The notes beneath the pieces were generated by a model. That model saw only the letters and a program-made list of their open reading frames with translations. It was not told where the DNA came from and made no database searches. A DNA stretch of 64,000 nucleotides, from positions 7,317,795 to 7,381,794 of the forward strand of contig OW203744.1 in NCBI GenBank assembly GCA_934045075.1, read 5' to 3'. Position numbers and translations under genes: made by a program. Shown piece after piece: positions 24,180 to 34,234 of the stretch; within the stretch, counting starts at the first letter, position 1; each line of letters begins with the position of its first letter. The DNA is from Yponomeuta sedellus (taxonomy: Eukaryota > Arthropoda > Insecta > Lepidoptera > Yponomeutidae).

Positions 24180-24840
24180 TAGCTTCTTTTCTTTAACACG
24201 AATTAACATTTTAACCAATTCGGTGGTTCAGACAATTTTTTTGCTAAACCGGTCGTGCCACCCTTCTAAATGTTGGGGTGCGATATTTTTCATCTGAAGT
24301 TCCAAATAGATTTGCGGTAAAGGCGTCTTTTATTTTTAATATTCGGTCCAGCATATCAAAGCACGAATTCCAGCGCGTTGGATATTCTTGATTTAAATTA
24401 AGGCAATACATGCTCATTTCTTTTTACGTTGCTTCGAGCTTCGTTTGTGTAATGCAGTAAAAAAATCTCCAATTTCTTTTATTTTCGCCTCTGTATCAGA
24501 TATCTCTTTGATGCCAGCTCTCCACAGATCTCCATTCGCCTAGTCTGACGGCTGCAAGGATATTTGCTGCGTTCTCACTGACGATACAAGTGACTTTATT
24601 TATTTGCATATTGGATTACTTGTATCATAAAAGCTGTTAAATTAGCACTGGTGTTTTTTTCATTGTACTGGATGCAGCCTAGCTGTAAATATGGCATATC
24701 CATATTCTTGTCAATGTAATGAGCTATCTCTGCAATATAGCTCTGGTTGGCACTTGATGTCCATCTATTGGTACATAGGCAAACGGCATAGATTTCTTAA
24801 TTTTGGTTAGTGATTTTTCAAAAATCCGTCGGTTTATGTT
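24180..24840 (-). pseudogene. hAT transposase remnant (ZBED type)
   Basis: In the minus strand, 24610-24540 encodes INKVTCIVSENAANILAAVR, the block after the second catalytic region of hAT transposases. At 24410-24330 it encodes LNQEYPTRWNSCFDMLDRIL, the strongly conserved TRWNS block. Stops and frameshifts occur every few dozen codons. The C-terminal dimerisation block was not found. The element is old and inactive; its outer borders are unclear. Confidence 0.7.
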
Positions 24841-25713
24841 TTTGGTATCAGTGTATTTCATAGCGTTTTTCTACTAGGGCAAGTAAAAACCAATTCGATC
24901 AGCTTTCTGAATTCCGGTTTATCAACCACTTGAAACGAATAGTTACCATTGCAACTACTTGACTCTTGGTCACCGTTGCAACTACTTGCCTATCGACTTG
25001 CTCAACAGTACGCATAGGCAATGGTCTCTTAACATAACTACCTACCTAGTGATTTTTTGCTGTGTTGGGGATTCTATATGTTGCTGATTGTGGGAGTTTT
25101 AGGGCCAGCAGAGTTATTTTCTTCTGTTGTTAGAACTTCTACTTCTCAGACAAACCTTATATCAGGCAGCAGTGTTATTATGTGGGATGTTATTTGTCAT
25201 GTGTCGTTATAAATTACCAAGCGATCCGCTTTTTGTGCTTAAGTTCAGCGAGTGAATCGAGCGAGTCAAAAATTACACTTTCCTTGGTCAGTTTGACTCT
25301 TTTTTGCGCCATTTTCAATGCAGGTCTCACACTCAAACCTTATACAGAAAGGAATAACCGAAAATGGCCATCACCTCAGCAACGTCTTAAAAATATTGAC
25401 CTAACTAATACTAAAAAACCCTTAACTAATTATTTAAAAAGAACAAAAGTCACCCGCAGCACAAGATTACTCGCACAAAAATAAGCGTCCCAAACCGCAC
25501 AAAACGGAAATCTCCTATCCTATAATAATATACTATGGCAACTCTGAGTGAAAATAATATGTTATATTTCCAGGCCAAAATCTTAAAAAAAAATATATAT
25601 GTTATATTCGTTAGACATGGGAACATGAAAAAGAAAATAGGAAATAGTATCTGTAGACGTGACCGTCCTGGAATGAATATTGAAACCCTTCAGAGTTTTT
25701 TATTATTTCCATC

Positions 25714-26325
25714 TTACGAACATATTTTTCTATTAACCCTATCTGGAGGAATGAAGGAATGTCCCACCACTGGAAATATTAATTGTATTTCTTTTACACT
25801 ACTTGGAGCTTTATTTGTGAGCCACTTGGCTAGCATGGCAACCATAGTGGAGTTTTTGTTTTGGCCCCCACAGCCGTCCGCTATCAAACGAACTTTAGTA
25901 ATATCTGTCCAATCAGTCGAACAAAGCCAATGATATACAGCTGACGCTATTTCATTTGAGCTTTTTGCGAATGTATCTGTAAAATTGTTTTGGATTTGGA
26001 TTTGTAAAATTGTATAAATATAACTGTCTCGAGTAGTACGTGCTTTGATCTGGTAATTTTGGCATAGGGCAATTTTTTTGACAATCAAAACAAAAGGTTA
26101 TCATACTATCTCCTCCTGAACTAATTCGAAGAAAGCTTTGGCGCGTAATTTGTGTACTCTTTTATGTATCATGGCATCCGATTTTTTTTCAACATCTTTG
26201 TTTTTTTCGTGAGTTTTTATCAATTCATCATGCTGGAGACATGTCGAGCACACGTCGGTTCTTGGTGAGTCAAATCCTAAATTATAAAAATTGTTAAAGA
26301 TGCTTCTGAAATATCCTTTTTTTAA
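25714..26325 (-). pseudogene. DUF7869-like DDE-type gene, core exon (copy 3)
   Basis: Read leftward, the segment begins GFDSPRTDVCSTCLQHDE (Cys pair), then HKLRAKAFFELVQEE. A frameshift leads to the FDCQK motif and NYQIKARTTRDSYIY, then ASAVYHWLCSTDW, VRLIADGCGGQNKN and IFPVVGHSFIPPDRV. The block order equals copy 1 at 44.7-46.5 kb. The upstream exon at 27331-27425 fits as its N-terminus, so a Penelope fragment lies where the missing middle should be. Stops and at least one frameshift make it a pseudogene. Confidence 0.65.
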
Positions 26326-26329
26326 TTAA

Positions 26330-27235
26330 AACTGTTTTTATACGGATTTATGCTCGTTTATTACATTTTTTACAATTTTCCAACGTTTCGGCACTTTTTT
26401 AGGTGCCGTGGTCCCGGATGACTGAGGTGACAGGTGTCTTTTAGAAATCATTAACGGTTAGTTTACTACCCTCGGCAAAAATTACAAAAGTTAATTATGA
26501 AGTTATGTTCCAAAATAGACAAACCAATTATTTTTTATATAAAGTCAACAATATTGATTATTAGTAATTGAAGTTAAAATTAAATTTATAAACAAATTAC
26601 TTTATATGAACTTAAAGATACTGATTATTAATTGAAATTAAATTTATTTTTATTATTTATTCTACAGTCACACTTCTAGCAAGGGGGTCTCATGCACTAA
26701 AGCACTGGTTCCCATGCTACTGGTATGTTCCAACCACGATCTCTATTAAAATTTGGATAGCGGCGGATCTCTATTGCCTCGCGTATCATTCTAGGGAAGA
26801 AACGGTCTTCTCGGGCTAGAACTTTAACTTTATTGAAATGTATAAAGTGGTTGGTACCGCTAAGTGTATGCTCGCTGACTGCAGATCTACCTGAGCGCTT
26901 ATGTTTCACATCAGCGATATGTTCCTTCACCCGCTCAGCTATGGTACGCTTCGTTAGACCAATGTACGAGGAACCTCATTCACAGTCAAGCTTGTATACT
27001 CCTGCCTCTTGTAAGGGAATCCTGTGCTTGACACTTCGCATGAATTGGTGTATCTTTCTTGGCGGCTGGTAGATGGTTCTGATTGAGGCGCGTTTCAAAA
27101 TACTCCCAATTTTGTCAGTCACTCCTCTCACGAAAGGCAGGTAGGCAACTGACCTCTTATAAGTTTGTGTCAGTCGGTTAGTTACATTATTTTTAATTTT
27201 ACAACAAAACTCCTCTGTCACCATCGGGTAACAAA
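26330..27235 (-). mobile_element. Penelope-like element 3' part with GIY-YIG endonuclease
   Basis: The minus strand from 27224 reads an RT C-terminal linker (YLPFVRGVTDKIGSILKRAS), then the GIY-YIG endonuclease as GVYKLDCE, an in-frame TGA at 26976-26978, GSSYIGLTKRTIAERVKEHI and SAVSEHTLSGTNHFIHF, ending EIRRYPNFNRDRG near 26720. The downstream tail at 26375-26460 has the CAACGTTTCGGCACTTTTT and GGTGCCGTGGTC signature common to Penelope ends. RT itself is missing. Apart from one stop the endonuclease is readable. Confidence 0.8.
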
Positions 27236-27330
27236 AGATTATGCAAATTTCAGAAAATTTTAAAACTCAAACGCACGTAAAATACTTTTACTAACGACAA
27301 GTATCAAAACTTGTTGAACGTGGTACATAC

Positions 27331-27425
27331 CTGTCCCTTTTCTGCACATTTCGTTTCCAATTTTTTTTATCTCTTTTTCTTTTTCTTGACTGTTTTGGTG
27401 AACAGGGCTGAACTAGATTATCCAT
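27331..27425 (-). CDS. First exon of the DUF7869-like gene (copy 3)
   Basis: The ATG at 27425 starts MDNLVQPCSPKQSRKRKRDK and continues NWKRNVQKRDR to a strong donor (GGGACAG/GTATGT at 27330). The basic motif with KNWKRN is typical for the first exon of this gene family in moths. The following exon's 5' part is absent, replaced by Penelope-derived sequence. Confidence 0.5.
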
Positions 27426-27754
27426 AGTTACTGTTTTGCATACGTTACAGCAGTTTTGACTTGAAAATCACAGTATAAAACTATTTAAACCTCATACAGT
27501 TCTATGTTCTGAGAGAACAGACGCCATACTAAATGCTGCGCTCTGATTGGTCAGAACGGAGACTGCCATGTTTGAAAGAAACATTTTGGAGACTGCCGAT
27601 TTTGTTACAAACACTTTCATTCAGATCGCTTTTTCTAAGGGAGAATGCCACTTTTGAAGTGAATGCTCATTTACAATATGGAGAATTAACCATAGAGAAA
27701 ATTTTCACATCGTTACATTTTCTTCTACCAATATTTATATTTATACGCTGTGAT

Positions 27755-28020
27755 ACGCTGTGTGGTGTCGGCCTAGAGAATAGCACCAACCCAAATTCTT
27801 CCCGCGGGTGTCGTACAAGGCGACTAACGGATACAAACCGGAGGGTCGGCAGCAGCGCCCCCTGCAGTACAATTCCACCAAACTGCGATCCCCAACCCGC
27901 ATGCCCAGCGTGGGGATTATGGGCATCACCCCCCAATGATGGCACAACCTTGCGCTATGGCGCTCATCAGGATAGGGCTATGTCCAGCAGTGGACTAATA
28001 TAGCCTTAAGAAGAAGAAGA
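27755..28020 (+). repeat. Dispersed moth retroposon 3' end, copy 1
   Basis: The segment GGTGTCGGCCTAGAGA ... GGGCTATGTCCAGCAGTGGA followed by a GAAGAAGAAGA tail is nearly identical to 52722-52990. The CAGCAGTGGAC word with a simple-repeat tail marks the 3' ends of many lepidopteran LINEs and SINEs. It includes a GGCGACTAA(C/G)GGA block and CGCAGCGCCCCCTGCAG. No open frame of its own. Confidence 0.65.
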
Positions 28021-28079
28021 TACCAATATTGGAAATTGCCGGCTTTGATACTATATGACTCAATTGATATCTGCTTTGT

Positions 28080-28345
28080 TCAGCGTGCGCGATGCGTATG
28101 CTATAGGGTGATCTTCACCCACGGGGCTTTGAGAGAATATAGCAGATATTGCGAATTTGCTGGCGGCGCAAGTGAGTATAAATGGTTTTGTAAAGTCGGG
28201 GTACGCAAGTATGGGTGCTGTGATAAGCCTCTCTTTGAGAGTTTCAAATGCGAGTTGTTGTTCATTTTGCCGTACGAATTTAACATCCTTCTTTGTGAAG
28301 TGAAGTTAGGGATTTGGCTGTCTTCGGGTATGAACCTTCAGCTGT
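28080..28345 (-). pseudogene. Gypsy RT/RNase H remnant
   Basis: Translating the minus strand across a frameshift gives the RT connection block (QLAFETLKERLITAPILAYP in one frame) and the RNase H start (KFAISAIFSQSPVGEDHPIA). The first RNase H catalytic block, normally TDAS, reads CAAS, so activity is lost. It is unrelated in sequence to the intact Gypsy copy at 29.2-34.2 kb. Fragment only. Confidence 0.6.
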
Positions 28346-29110
28346 AATAATAATAAAAAAAAAAATTATAAAACACCGTTCAGAAAAGACAGACCAGCTG
28401 AAAGAAGGAAGACCAAACGTAATATCATCTGTGAATGTGTGATTTGTTCGCCGCTCTCGGCCATGTTCGTTGTTCCGGTTATTTTATTCATTCAGCCAGC
28501 CCGGGATCGCGAGAGCAGTGAACGAATAGACCAAATGTCCGATTAGCACTGGGAAACGTTTCCTTTGATTCATTGCTTGGTAACGTGTCATATTCGTACT
28601 TCGTACACAACCGACACTATACTAACGTCAAACATCATAATGTAAATCACTTGTACGGTGCCATTCTTTTATAACAGCGATACTATTGGATCGTGTGGGC
28701 GGTTTGATCTTACGTGCGGAATGATAACTAGCATTATCCATAACAATTAATGAAGGTCGTCAAAATCTTAAAGCTAGAATATTTTGTACAATCATTTTCT
28801 TAACTAGGTGCACGAGTAATTGTTAAGGTAAAATGTGGTCTTAGAGAGTAGAGAGAGATGTATGTCACCCATTTTGTAAAATTGTCTAGTCGGTAGTGGT
28901 ACATTGAACCAGGCAGCCACTATGAACCACCACAATGTTTACGAAACGCGACGCTGCCAAACCGTGCTTACACCGGCGTAGGATACGTGCCTACACTCCC
29001 CTCCCGCACACTAGTCTGGGACGCGACTCCATGCGAGACTGTGCTGTGAGCGAGGATTTTGCAAAAAAACCGCTGTAAAAGTAAGTTTTAATTCCAGGTT
29101 TGTGTGATTT
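28346..29110. other. Non-coding flank of pogo copy 2
   Basis: No supported gene. Some GC-rich patches (28490-28510, 28965-29040) are present. The stretch may hold decayed pogo N-terminal sequence, but I could not read it. Confidence 0.35.
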
Positions 29111-29120
29111 TTAATCGTTA

Positions 29121-29155
29121 TTCAAAAAGTGTGGCATTTTTCCATATAACCCTAG
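29121..29155 (+). pseudogene. pogo/Tigger copy 2, left part at the Gypsy insertion
   Basis: In the frame that continues at 34235, bases 29121-29155 encode FKKCGIFPYNP, the motif that follows the pogo DDE domain. A TAA lies just upstream at 29112-29114. The host frame resumes right after the Gypsy element's 4-bp target duplication, which shows the insertion split this motif. Confidence 0.75.
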
Positions 29156-29551
29156 TGTAGCAAGCATGCATAGAATGGAACGCAACTACAACACATTGAT
29201 GCCCTACTGTGCCTATACGGCAGCCCGCACACAGCTACACGCGAGGAGCGTATATAAACGGGCGCACGGCAGCAGAGATTCATTCGATAGCCAGCTGGCA
29301 ATGAGTACGATAGCTCCGCAGTCTGCTCAAAGTCAGGTCGCTGCATCTGTGCGATAGCTCCGCATGTCCTCAGGTGTTAGCAAGCTAGGAGAACATCAGG
29401 GTGCGATAGCCACGCAGTCAGCCCTAGGTTCTATACTAGGTTACCTATCCTATTACTATAACAATACCATGTTACTTAAGTTGAGTGTTACCATAGAATA
29501 AATCTACCAGTTCTTATGATATTGGAGTTTTCATTCACTGGCCACACTCCA
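29156..29551 (+). repeat. Gypsy 5' LTR
   Basis: 396 bp with TG start. A TATA box CGTATATAAAC lies at about 29249-29259, and two GCGATAGC(T/C)(C/A)CGCA words lie further down (29350 and 29402). AATAAA at about 29499 could serve as a polyadenylation signal. It differs from the 3' LTR at about 29518 (T versus C) and four bases from the end (C versus A). Confidence 0.95.
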
Positions 29552-29554
29552 ATC

Positions 29555-29567
29555 TGGCGCCCAACGT
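29555..29567 (+). promoter_or_regulatory. Primer-binding site, tRNA-Lys type
   Basis: TGGCGCCCAACGT begins three bases after the 5' LTR. It is complementary to the 3' end of a lysine tRNA of the CTT type (acceptor ...ACGTTGGGCGCCA), which would prime minus-strand cDNA synthesis. A second GCGCCCAACG at 29590-29599 is an extra partial copy in a duplicated leader. Confidence 0.8.
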
Positions 29568-29759
29568 AAATTAATTATTGCTGGCCATACTACAATAGCG
29601 CCCAACGATTACAACGTAGTTGGATAAAAATACAAATACCCACACTACAATCTGGCTATAATCTAAATCGTCCAGCGTCTACAGTAAAAGACAGCAACAC
29701 TGTTGGTTGAAGAAGCCTGACTACCTGCATCAAGAAAATCAAACTACCCTAAATCAAGA

Positions 29760-32700
29760 ATGTCGGTTGTCATGACAGAAGAACAGTTAAGTCGCTTGAT
29801 AGAATCCCTCATGTCAGCATCTATTGAAGAAATGAGCCGAAAAAGTTTTGCGAAGTGTACATCCCGTTTCAACGGAGAGCGGAATCATGACCGCGTGGAA
29901 GAATTCATCGCCGCCATAACGATATTCAAAAAAATCGAAAATATCAGCGATGACGACGCCCTCGAAGGTCTGGGTCTACTTTTGGTAGACACCGCATCAA
30001 CATGGTGGCAAGGCGTCAAACAAGAAGCGAAATCCTGGCCTAGTGCATTAAACCTGATTCGAGCCGCCTTCGCTCCGAAAAAACAACCCCACGAAGTTTA
30101 TGTCGAGTTGTTTTCCTCACAACAGCTCGACCACGAACCTATAGACGACTTCCTTTGTGCCAAGAGAGCCCTGTTGGCACAACTTCCAACTAAAAGACAT
30201 AAAGAAGAAGAGCAGATCGATCTTATATATGGTCTCTTGAATAAAGAACTGAAGAGACAAGTGCCACGAACGGACATAAAAACATTCTCGGATCTGTTAT
30301 CCAAGTGTCGCCATTTTGAAAATCTGCGTGAGACACCTACATTAAAGGAACTGGAAACAGAAAAACCAAAATTAAAACGATGTTCTTATTGCAACAAAAG
30401 AGGACACGTAATAGAAGAATGCAGAAAACGCATTGCTGCCGAACAAAAAGTGACAAACTTACCGGAACCTGTCAAGTGCTACGGTTGTGGAGCACCAGGC
30501 GTGTATCGCAGCAACTGTACCAACTGCAAAAATCAAGAAACACCGCCGAAGCCGGTTCACTTCTACTCGATGATTCCAACGCCAATGCAAGGAGGCGTTA
30601 AAATCCCAACAATAGAAGTGACAATCAACGATTGGGTAGGTTACGCCTACTTAGACTCAGCTGCACGAACCAGCATTGCAGGAGCAAAACTCTACAAAAT
30701 GCTGCTAAAAAGTGGTGCAAAATTCACTCAAAGTGCTGCTAAAATAAACCTAGCTGATGGTAGTTCGAAGATGATGACGCTAATGTCTACAACCACCAAT
30801 ATCAATATTGGAGATCGCACACTACCTATTACAATAGCTGCTATCCCAGAGGCAGAGGAGACCCGTACTTTCTTGGGAATTGACTTCTTAGAGTCCGCCG
30901 GTATTGTGCTCAACCTACCTCAACGATGCTGGTCATTCATTGATAATCCTAGGAAAGCATATCAATTCCTTCAACTAAAAACGGAAACCGTTGTATCACC
31001 ACCAATGGTAGGCAAGCATTTGGCCATGAAAATGGACTTTACAAACGCGGCCACCGAGAATGAACATGACAAGGAGATGTCGGATTTCATGAAGTGGGCA
31101 CAAGAGTTGGCTATGCTGTCGCCGATGCCTGAAACGCCACCACTCACAACCCAGGCATCACCCCCGAAGAAACCAAAATGGAGCTTGATAAAATTGGATT
31201 CTCCACCACCGATCGTCCGTCCTCGAGAACCGTGGGCAGAAAATGAAGAAGAAGTGCGTCGTAAAGACCCTCGGGTTATTTATGTCCCAATAAATTCTAC
31301 GCAATTGTATTCTCTTGATGTTTTATTTAATAGTAACGTAGACATCTTACTAAGAGATGATGAAGGAACACAACTTACTTCTGCTGAGCGAGCACAATTA
31401 AACAACTTATTGACAGAATATAAGCACATATTTGCTGAACACGGTGAGGCCACATCGTATGCAGTACATAAGATTGATACAGGTGACCACCAACCTATTG
31501 CAATCAAACCCTACCGCATGTCACCTTTACGCCAGCAACAGCTTAAAATTAAAATCGATGATATGTTAGGCAATGACATAATTGAAGAATGTGACTCACC
31601 TTGGGCTTCTCCCGTCATATTAGTAGCAAAAGAAAACAAAGATGTCAGAGTTTGCGTAGATTATCGCCGGATAAATGAGATCACAAAACCAGATCGATAC
31701 CCACTACCAAGAATGGACGACTTGTTACACCAGGCAAAAGCTATGCCATTCATGTCAACCTTGGACCTGAAGTCAGGATACTGGCAAATTGAGGTTGATA
31801 CCATAGACCAAGATAAAACAGCTTTCGTTTCACCTTTCGGTACTTACAAATTCAAACGTATGCCCTTTGGACTACGCAATGCGCCTGCTACCTTCCAAAG
31901 ATTAATGGATAGATTGATAAGATGCCTGAAGTCAAACTTCGCACTAGCATACCTTGATGATCTACATATCCGTTCAATAAGTTTTTCGCAACACCTAGAA
32001 AACCTTCGTGAAATCTTCGAAAAACTGGAGGAATACAACTTGCGAGCCAACAGGAAGAAATGTTATTTTGGTCGATCAGAAATAAAATATCTTGGGCACA
32101 TCATAGTCCCAGAAGGATTGAAAGGAGACCCCGAAAAAATTTCAGCAATTGCCAACTTGTCAGCACCAAAAACCGAAAAACAACTGATATCATTTATACA
32201 AACAGCATCATGGTATCGAAGATTCATAAAAAATTATGCTGAAATCTCTCGACCATTGACAAAACTGACCAAGAAATCAGAACCATGGCAATGGAGCATT
32301 GAGCAGGAACGAGCATTTCAGCAAATCAAAATAGCCCTAACCACAGCACCAATACTAAGTCAAGCTAACAGTAATATACCCTTCGTGTTAAAAACTGACG
32401 CCAGTCAATACGCAATAGGAGCAGCCTTACTCCAGGGGGAGGGTGACAATGAACACCCAGTAGAATATGCAAGTAGGCTACTCACTAACGCCGAACGCAA
32501 CTATTCTGTAACAGAAAAAGAAGCTCTTGCAATTGTATGGGCTATATCAAGATTCCGCGGTTACATAGAAGGAACAAAATTTATCACCATAACTGACCAT
32601 CAACCCTTAAAATGGTTAATGAGCTTAAAAACGCCAACCGGCCGTTTAGCCCGATGGGCGTTACAACTACAGCCATATGAATTTGAAATTCAGTATATGC

Positions 32701-34040
32701 CCGGCCGCACAAATGTTTTAGCAGACTTACTCTCACGACCTCAATGTGAGAACCATAATGATGATTGCACTGTATGTTTAATAGAAGTTGAGTTACCAAA
32801 ACGCAATGAAAAATCTATTAGGGAAGAACAAATGAAAGATCAAGAAATATTAACAATTATAAATTCCCTCGAAAAAGATGTAGAGAAAGAAGACCATATT
32901 GAATGGTTAAAAAAGGGATATATAATACACAGAGGTGTCTTGTATCGTTACAGTCCTGATCAAGACGACGATAATGCTAGACTAGTAATCCCAAAGCATG
33001 AAAGAGAAAACATACTGAAATCATGCCACGATCTACCCACTGCTGGACATCAAGGAGTCGATCGTACTACAAACCGAATTTCCAATAGTTTTTATTGGAA
33101 CGGACTTCGAAAAGACGTCATCAAGTATGTCAAGTCTTGTATTGAATGCCAACGTTATAAACCTACAAATCAGAAACCTGCAGGATTGTACCAATCTATA
33201 GCAAACACGCAAAGGTTTGAAGTACTTTCTATTGATCTATTTGGACCATTGCCAAAAGCATCAACCAATGAAAAATGGATCTTCATTGTGGAAGACACTG
33301 CATCCAGATGGATCGAGATATTCGCGATCAAGGAAGCAACAGCTGCTACATGTGCCACTGTACTCTTAAATCAAATCTTCCTGAGATATGGCTTGCCACG
33401 AAAAATTTCGAGTGACAATGGTGTGCAATTCGTATCAGCAGTAATGCAAAAGCTCACATACTGCCTCGGCATACAGCAAATTTTCTCACCAGTATACCAC
33501 CCAGAGCCTAATATGGTAGAAAGACGAAATCGAGACATGAAAACTCAGATAGCTATAATGGTGAAAAATCAACATGACTTATGGCCAAGAAGAGATGGCC
33601 CTTACCAGATCATAAATAAAGTAGGTTCAACCATATATGAAGTTTGTTTGCCCGAATCACCATATCAATCCATAGGAAAGTTCCACACTTCCGCTATTAC
33701 GAAATTCGAGAAAAGAGATAACGATGAAAAACTGCATAGCCCCATGAATGCCATCAAAACGCAGGGGAAGACCCAAGAAAATTTCCAACTGATTCTGTTA
33801 CTCTCTCGAGACGATATACGAGTACCAGAGGGGGAGAATGTAGCAAGCATGCATAGAATGGAACGCAACTACAACACATTGATGCCCTACTGTGCCTATA
33901 CGGCAGCCCGCACACAGCTACACGCGAGGAGCGTATATAAACGGGCGCACGGCAGCAGAGATTCATTCGATAGCCAGCTGGCAATGAGTACGATAGCTCC
34001 GCAGTCTGCTCAAAGTCAGGTCGCTGCATCTGTGCGATAG
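29760..34040 (+). CDS. Gypsy gag-pol polyprotein, single frame of 1426 codons
   Basis: Gag occupies residues 1 to about 200. Zinc knuckles follow at about 208-260 (CSYCNKRGHVIEEC, and CYGCGAPGVYRSNC). The protease region has YLDSAARTS with Asp near 299, where the usual triad Asp-Ser/Thr-Gly reads DSA. Reverse transcriptase spans about 560-800 with AYLDDL (YLDD at 731-734). RNase H starts at KTDASQYAIGAALL (Asp 880). Integrase has the HHCC finger (about 1090-1130), Asp near 1159, SDNG near 1219 and Glu in MVERRN near 1254. Directly after MVKNQHDLWP the sequence jumps to RRDGPYQIINKVG, the GPY module, so around 80-100 residues expected between are missing. The frame runs 201 bases into the 3' LTR, giving 67 LTR-encoded residues. 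Gag and Pol share one frame with no frameshift site. I chose the ATG at 29760 because it starts the gag domain. Confidence 0.92.
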   Translation: MSVVMTEEQLSRLIESLMSASIEEMSRKSFAKCTSRFNGERNHDRVEEFIAAITIFKKIENISDDDALEGLGLLLVDTASTWWQGVKQEAKSWPSALNLIRAAFAPKKQPHEVYVELFSSQQLDHEPIDDFLCAKRALLAQLPTKRHKEEEQIDLIYGLLNKELKRQVPRTDIKTFSDLLSKCRHFENLRETPTLKELETEKPKLKRCSYCNKRGHVIEECRKRIAAEQKVTNLPEPVKCYGCGAPGVYRSNCTNCKNQETPPKPVHFYSMIPTPMQGGVKIPTIEVTINDWVGYAYLDSAARTSIAGAKLYKMLLKSGAKFTQSAAKINLADGSSKMMTLMSTTTNINIGDRTLPITIAAIPEAEETRTFLGIDFLESAGIVLNLPQRCWSFIDNPRKAYQFLQLKTETVVSPPMVGKHLAMKMDFTNAATENEHDKEMSDFMKWAQELAMLSPMPETPPLTTQASPPKKPKWSLIKLDSPPPIVRPREPWAENEEEVRRKDPRVIYVPINSTQLYSLDVLFNSNVDILLRDDEGTQLTSAERAQLNNLLTEYKHIFAEHGEATSYAVHKIDTGDHQPIAIKPYRMSPLRQQQLKIKIDDMLGNDIIEECDSPWASPVILVAKENKDVRVCVDYRRINEITKPDRYPLPRMDDLLHQAKAMPFMSTLDLKSGYWQIEVDTIDQDKTAFVSPFGTYKFKRMPFGLRNAPATFQRLMDRLIRCLKSNFALAYLDDLHIRSISFSQHLENLREIFEKLEEYNLRANRKKCYFGRSEIKYLGHIIVPEGLKGDPEKISAIANLSAPKTEKQLISFIQTASWYRRFIKNYAEISRPLTKLTKKSEPWQWSIEQERAFQQIKIALTTAPILSQANSNIPFVLKTDASQYAIGAALLQGEGDNEHPVEYASRLLTNAERNYSVTEKEALAIVWAISRFRGYIEGTKFITITDHQPLKWLMSLKTPTGRLARWALQLQPYEFEIQYMPGRTNVLADLLSRPQCENHNDDCTVCLIEVELPKRNEKSIREEQMKDQEILTIINSLEKDVEKEDHIEWLKKGYIIHRGVLYRYSPDQDDDNARLVIPKHERENILKSCHDLPTAGHQGVDRTTNRISNSFYWNGLRKDVIKYVKSCIECQRYKPTNQKPAGLYQSIANTQRFEVLSIDLFGPLPKASTNEKWIFIVEDTASRWIEIFAIKEATAATCATVLLNQIFLRYGLPRKISSDNGVQFVSAVMQKLTYCLGIQQIFSPVYHPEPNMVERRNRDMKTQIAIMVKNQHDLWPRRDGPYQIINKVGSTIYEVCLPESPYQSIGKFHTSAITKFEKRDNDEKLHSPMNAIKTQGKTQENFQLILLLSRDDIRVPEGENVASMHRMERNYNTLMPYCAYTAARTQLHARSVYKRAHGSRDSFDSQLAMSTIAPQSAQSQVAASVR
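33829..33838 (+). promoter_or_regulatory. Polypurine tract
   Basis: A purine-only run (AGGGGGAGAA) ends exactly where the 3' LTR starts. It would prime plus-strand DNA synthesis. It lies inside the gag-pol frame. Confidence 0.85.
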
Positions 34041-34234
34041 CTCCGCATGTCCTCAGGTGTTAGCAAGCTAGGAGAACATCAGGGTGCGATAGCCACGCAG
34101 TCAGCCCTAGGTTCTATACTAGGTTACCTATCCTATTACTATAACAATACCATGTTACTTAAGTTGAGTGTTACCATAGAATAAATCTACCAGTTCTTAT
34201 GACATTGGAGTTTTCATTCACTGGCCACACTACA
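33839..34234 (+). repeat. Gypsy 3' LTR
   Basis: 396 bp, matching the 5' LTR except at two positions. Bases 33839-34040 are still within the gag-pol frame. Followed by the CTAG target duplication at 34235-34238. Confidence 0.95.

Larger units (their letters stand above)
29156..34234 (+). mobile_element. Complete Gypsy LTR retrotransposon, recent insertion
   Basis: Two 396-bp LTRs (29156-29551 and 33839-34234) start TGTAGC and end in CCA or ACA. I counted two base differences between them. A 4-bp duplication CTAG flanks the element (29152-29155 and 34235-34238). A primer-binding site complementary to tRNA-Lys follows the 5' LTR and a purine tract precedes the 3' LTR. One long gag-pol frame fills the interior. 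There is no env, so it is a retrotransposon rather than an errantivirus-like element. It sits inside a pogo transposase gene. Low LTR divergence means recent insertion, yet protease and integrase show defects. Confidence 0.95.

Noticed and set aside
27533..28003. 156-codon plus-strand frame
   Set aside because: It overlaps a dispersed retroposon 3' end and also occurs in part at 52751-52981.
29166..29357. Small plus-strand frame in the left Gypsy LTR
   Set aside because: It equals the LTR-encoded tail of gag-pol and has no separate start context.
29156..34234. Gypsy element as an endogenous retrovirus with env
   Set aside because: There is no open frame between pol and the 3' LTR; pol itself runs into the LTR.
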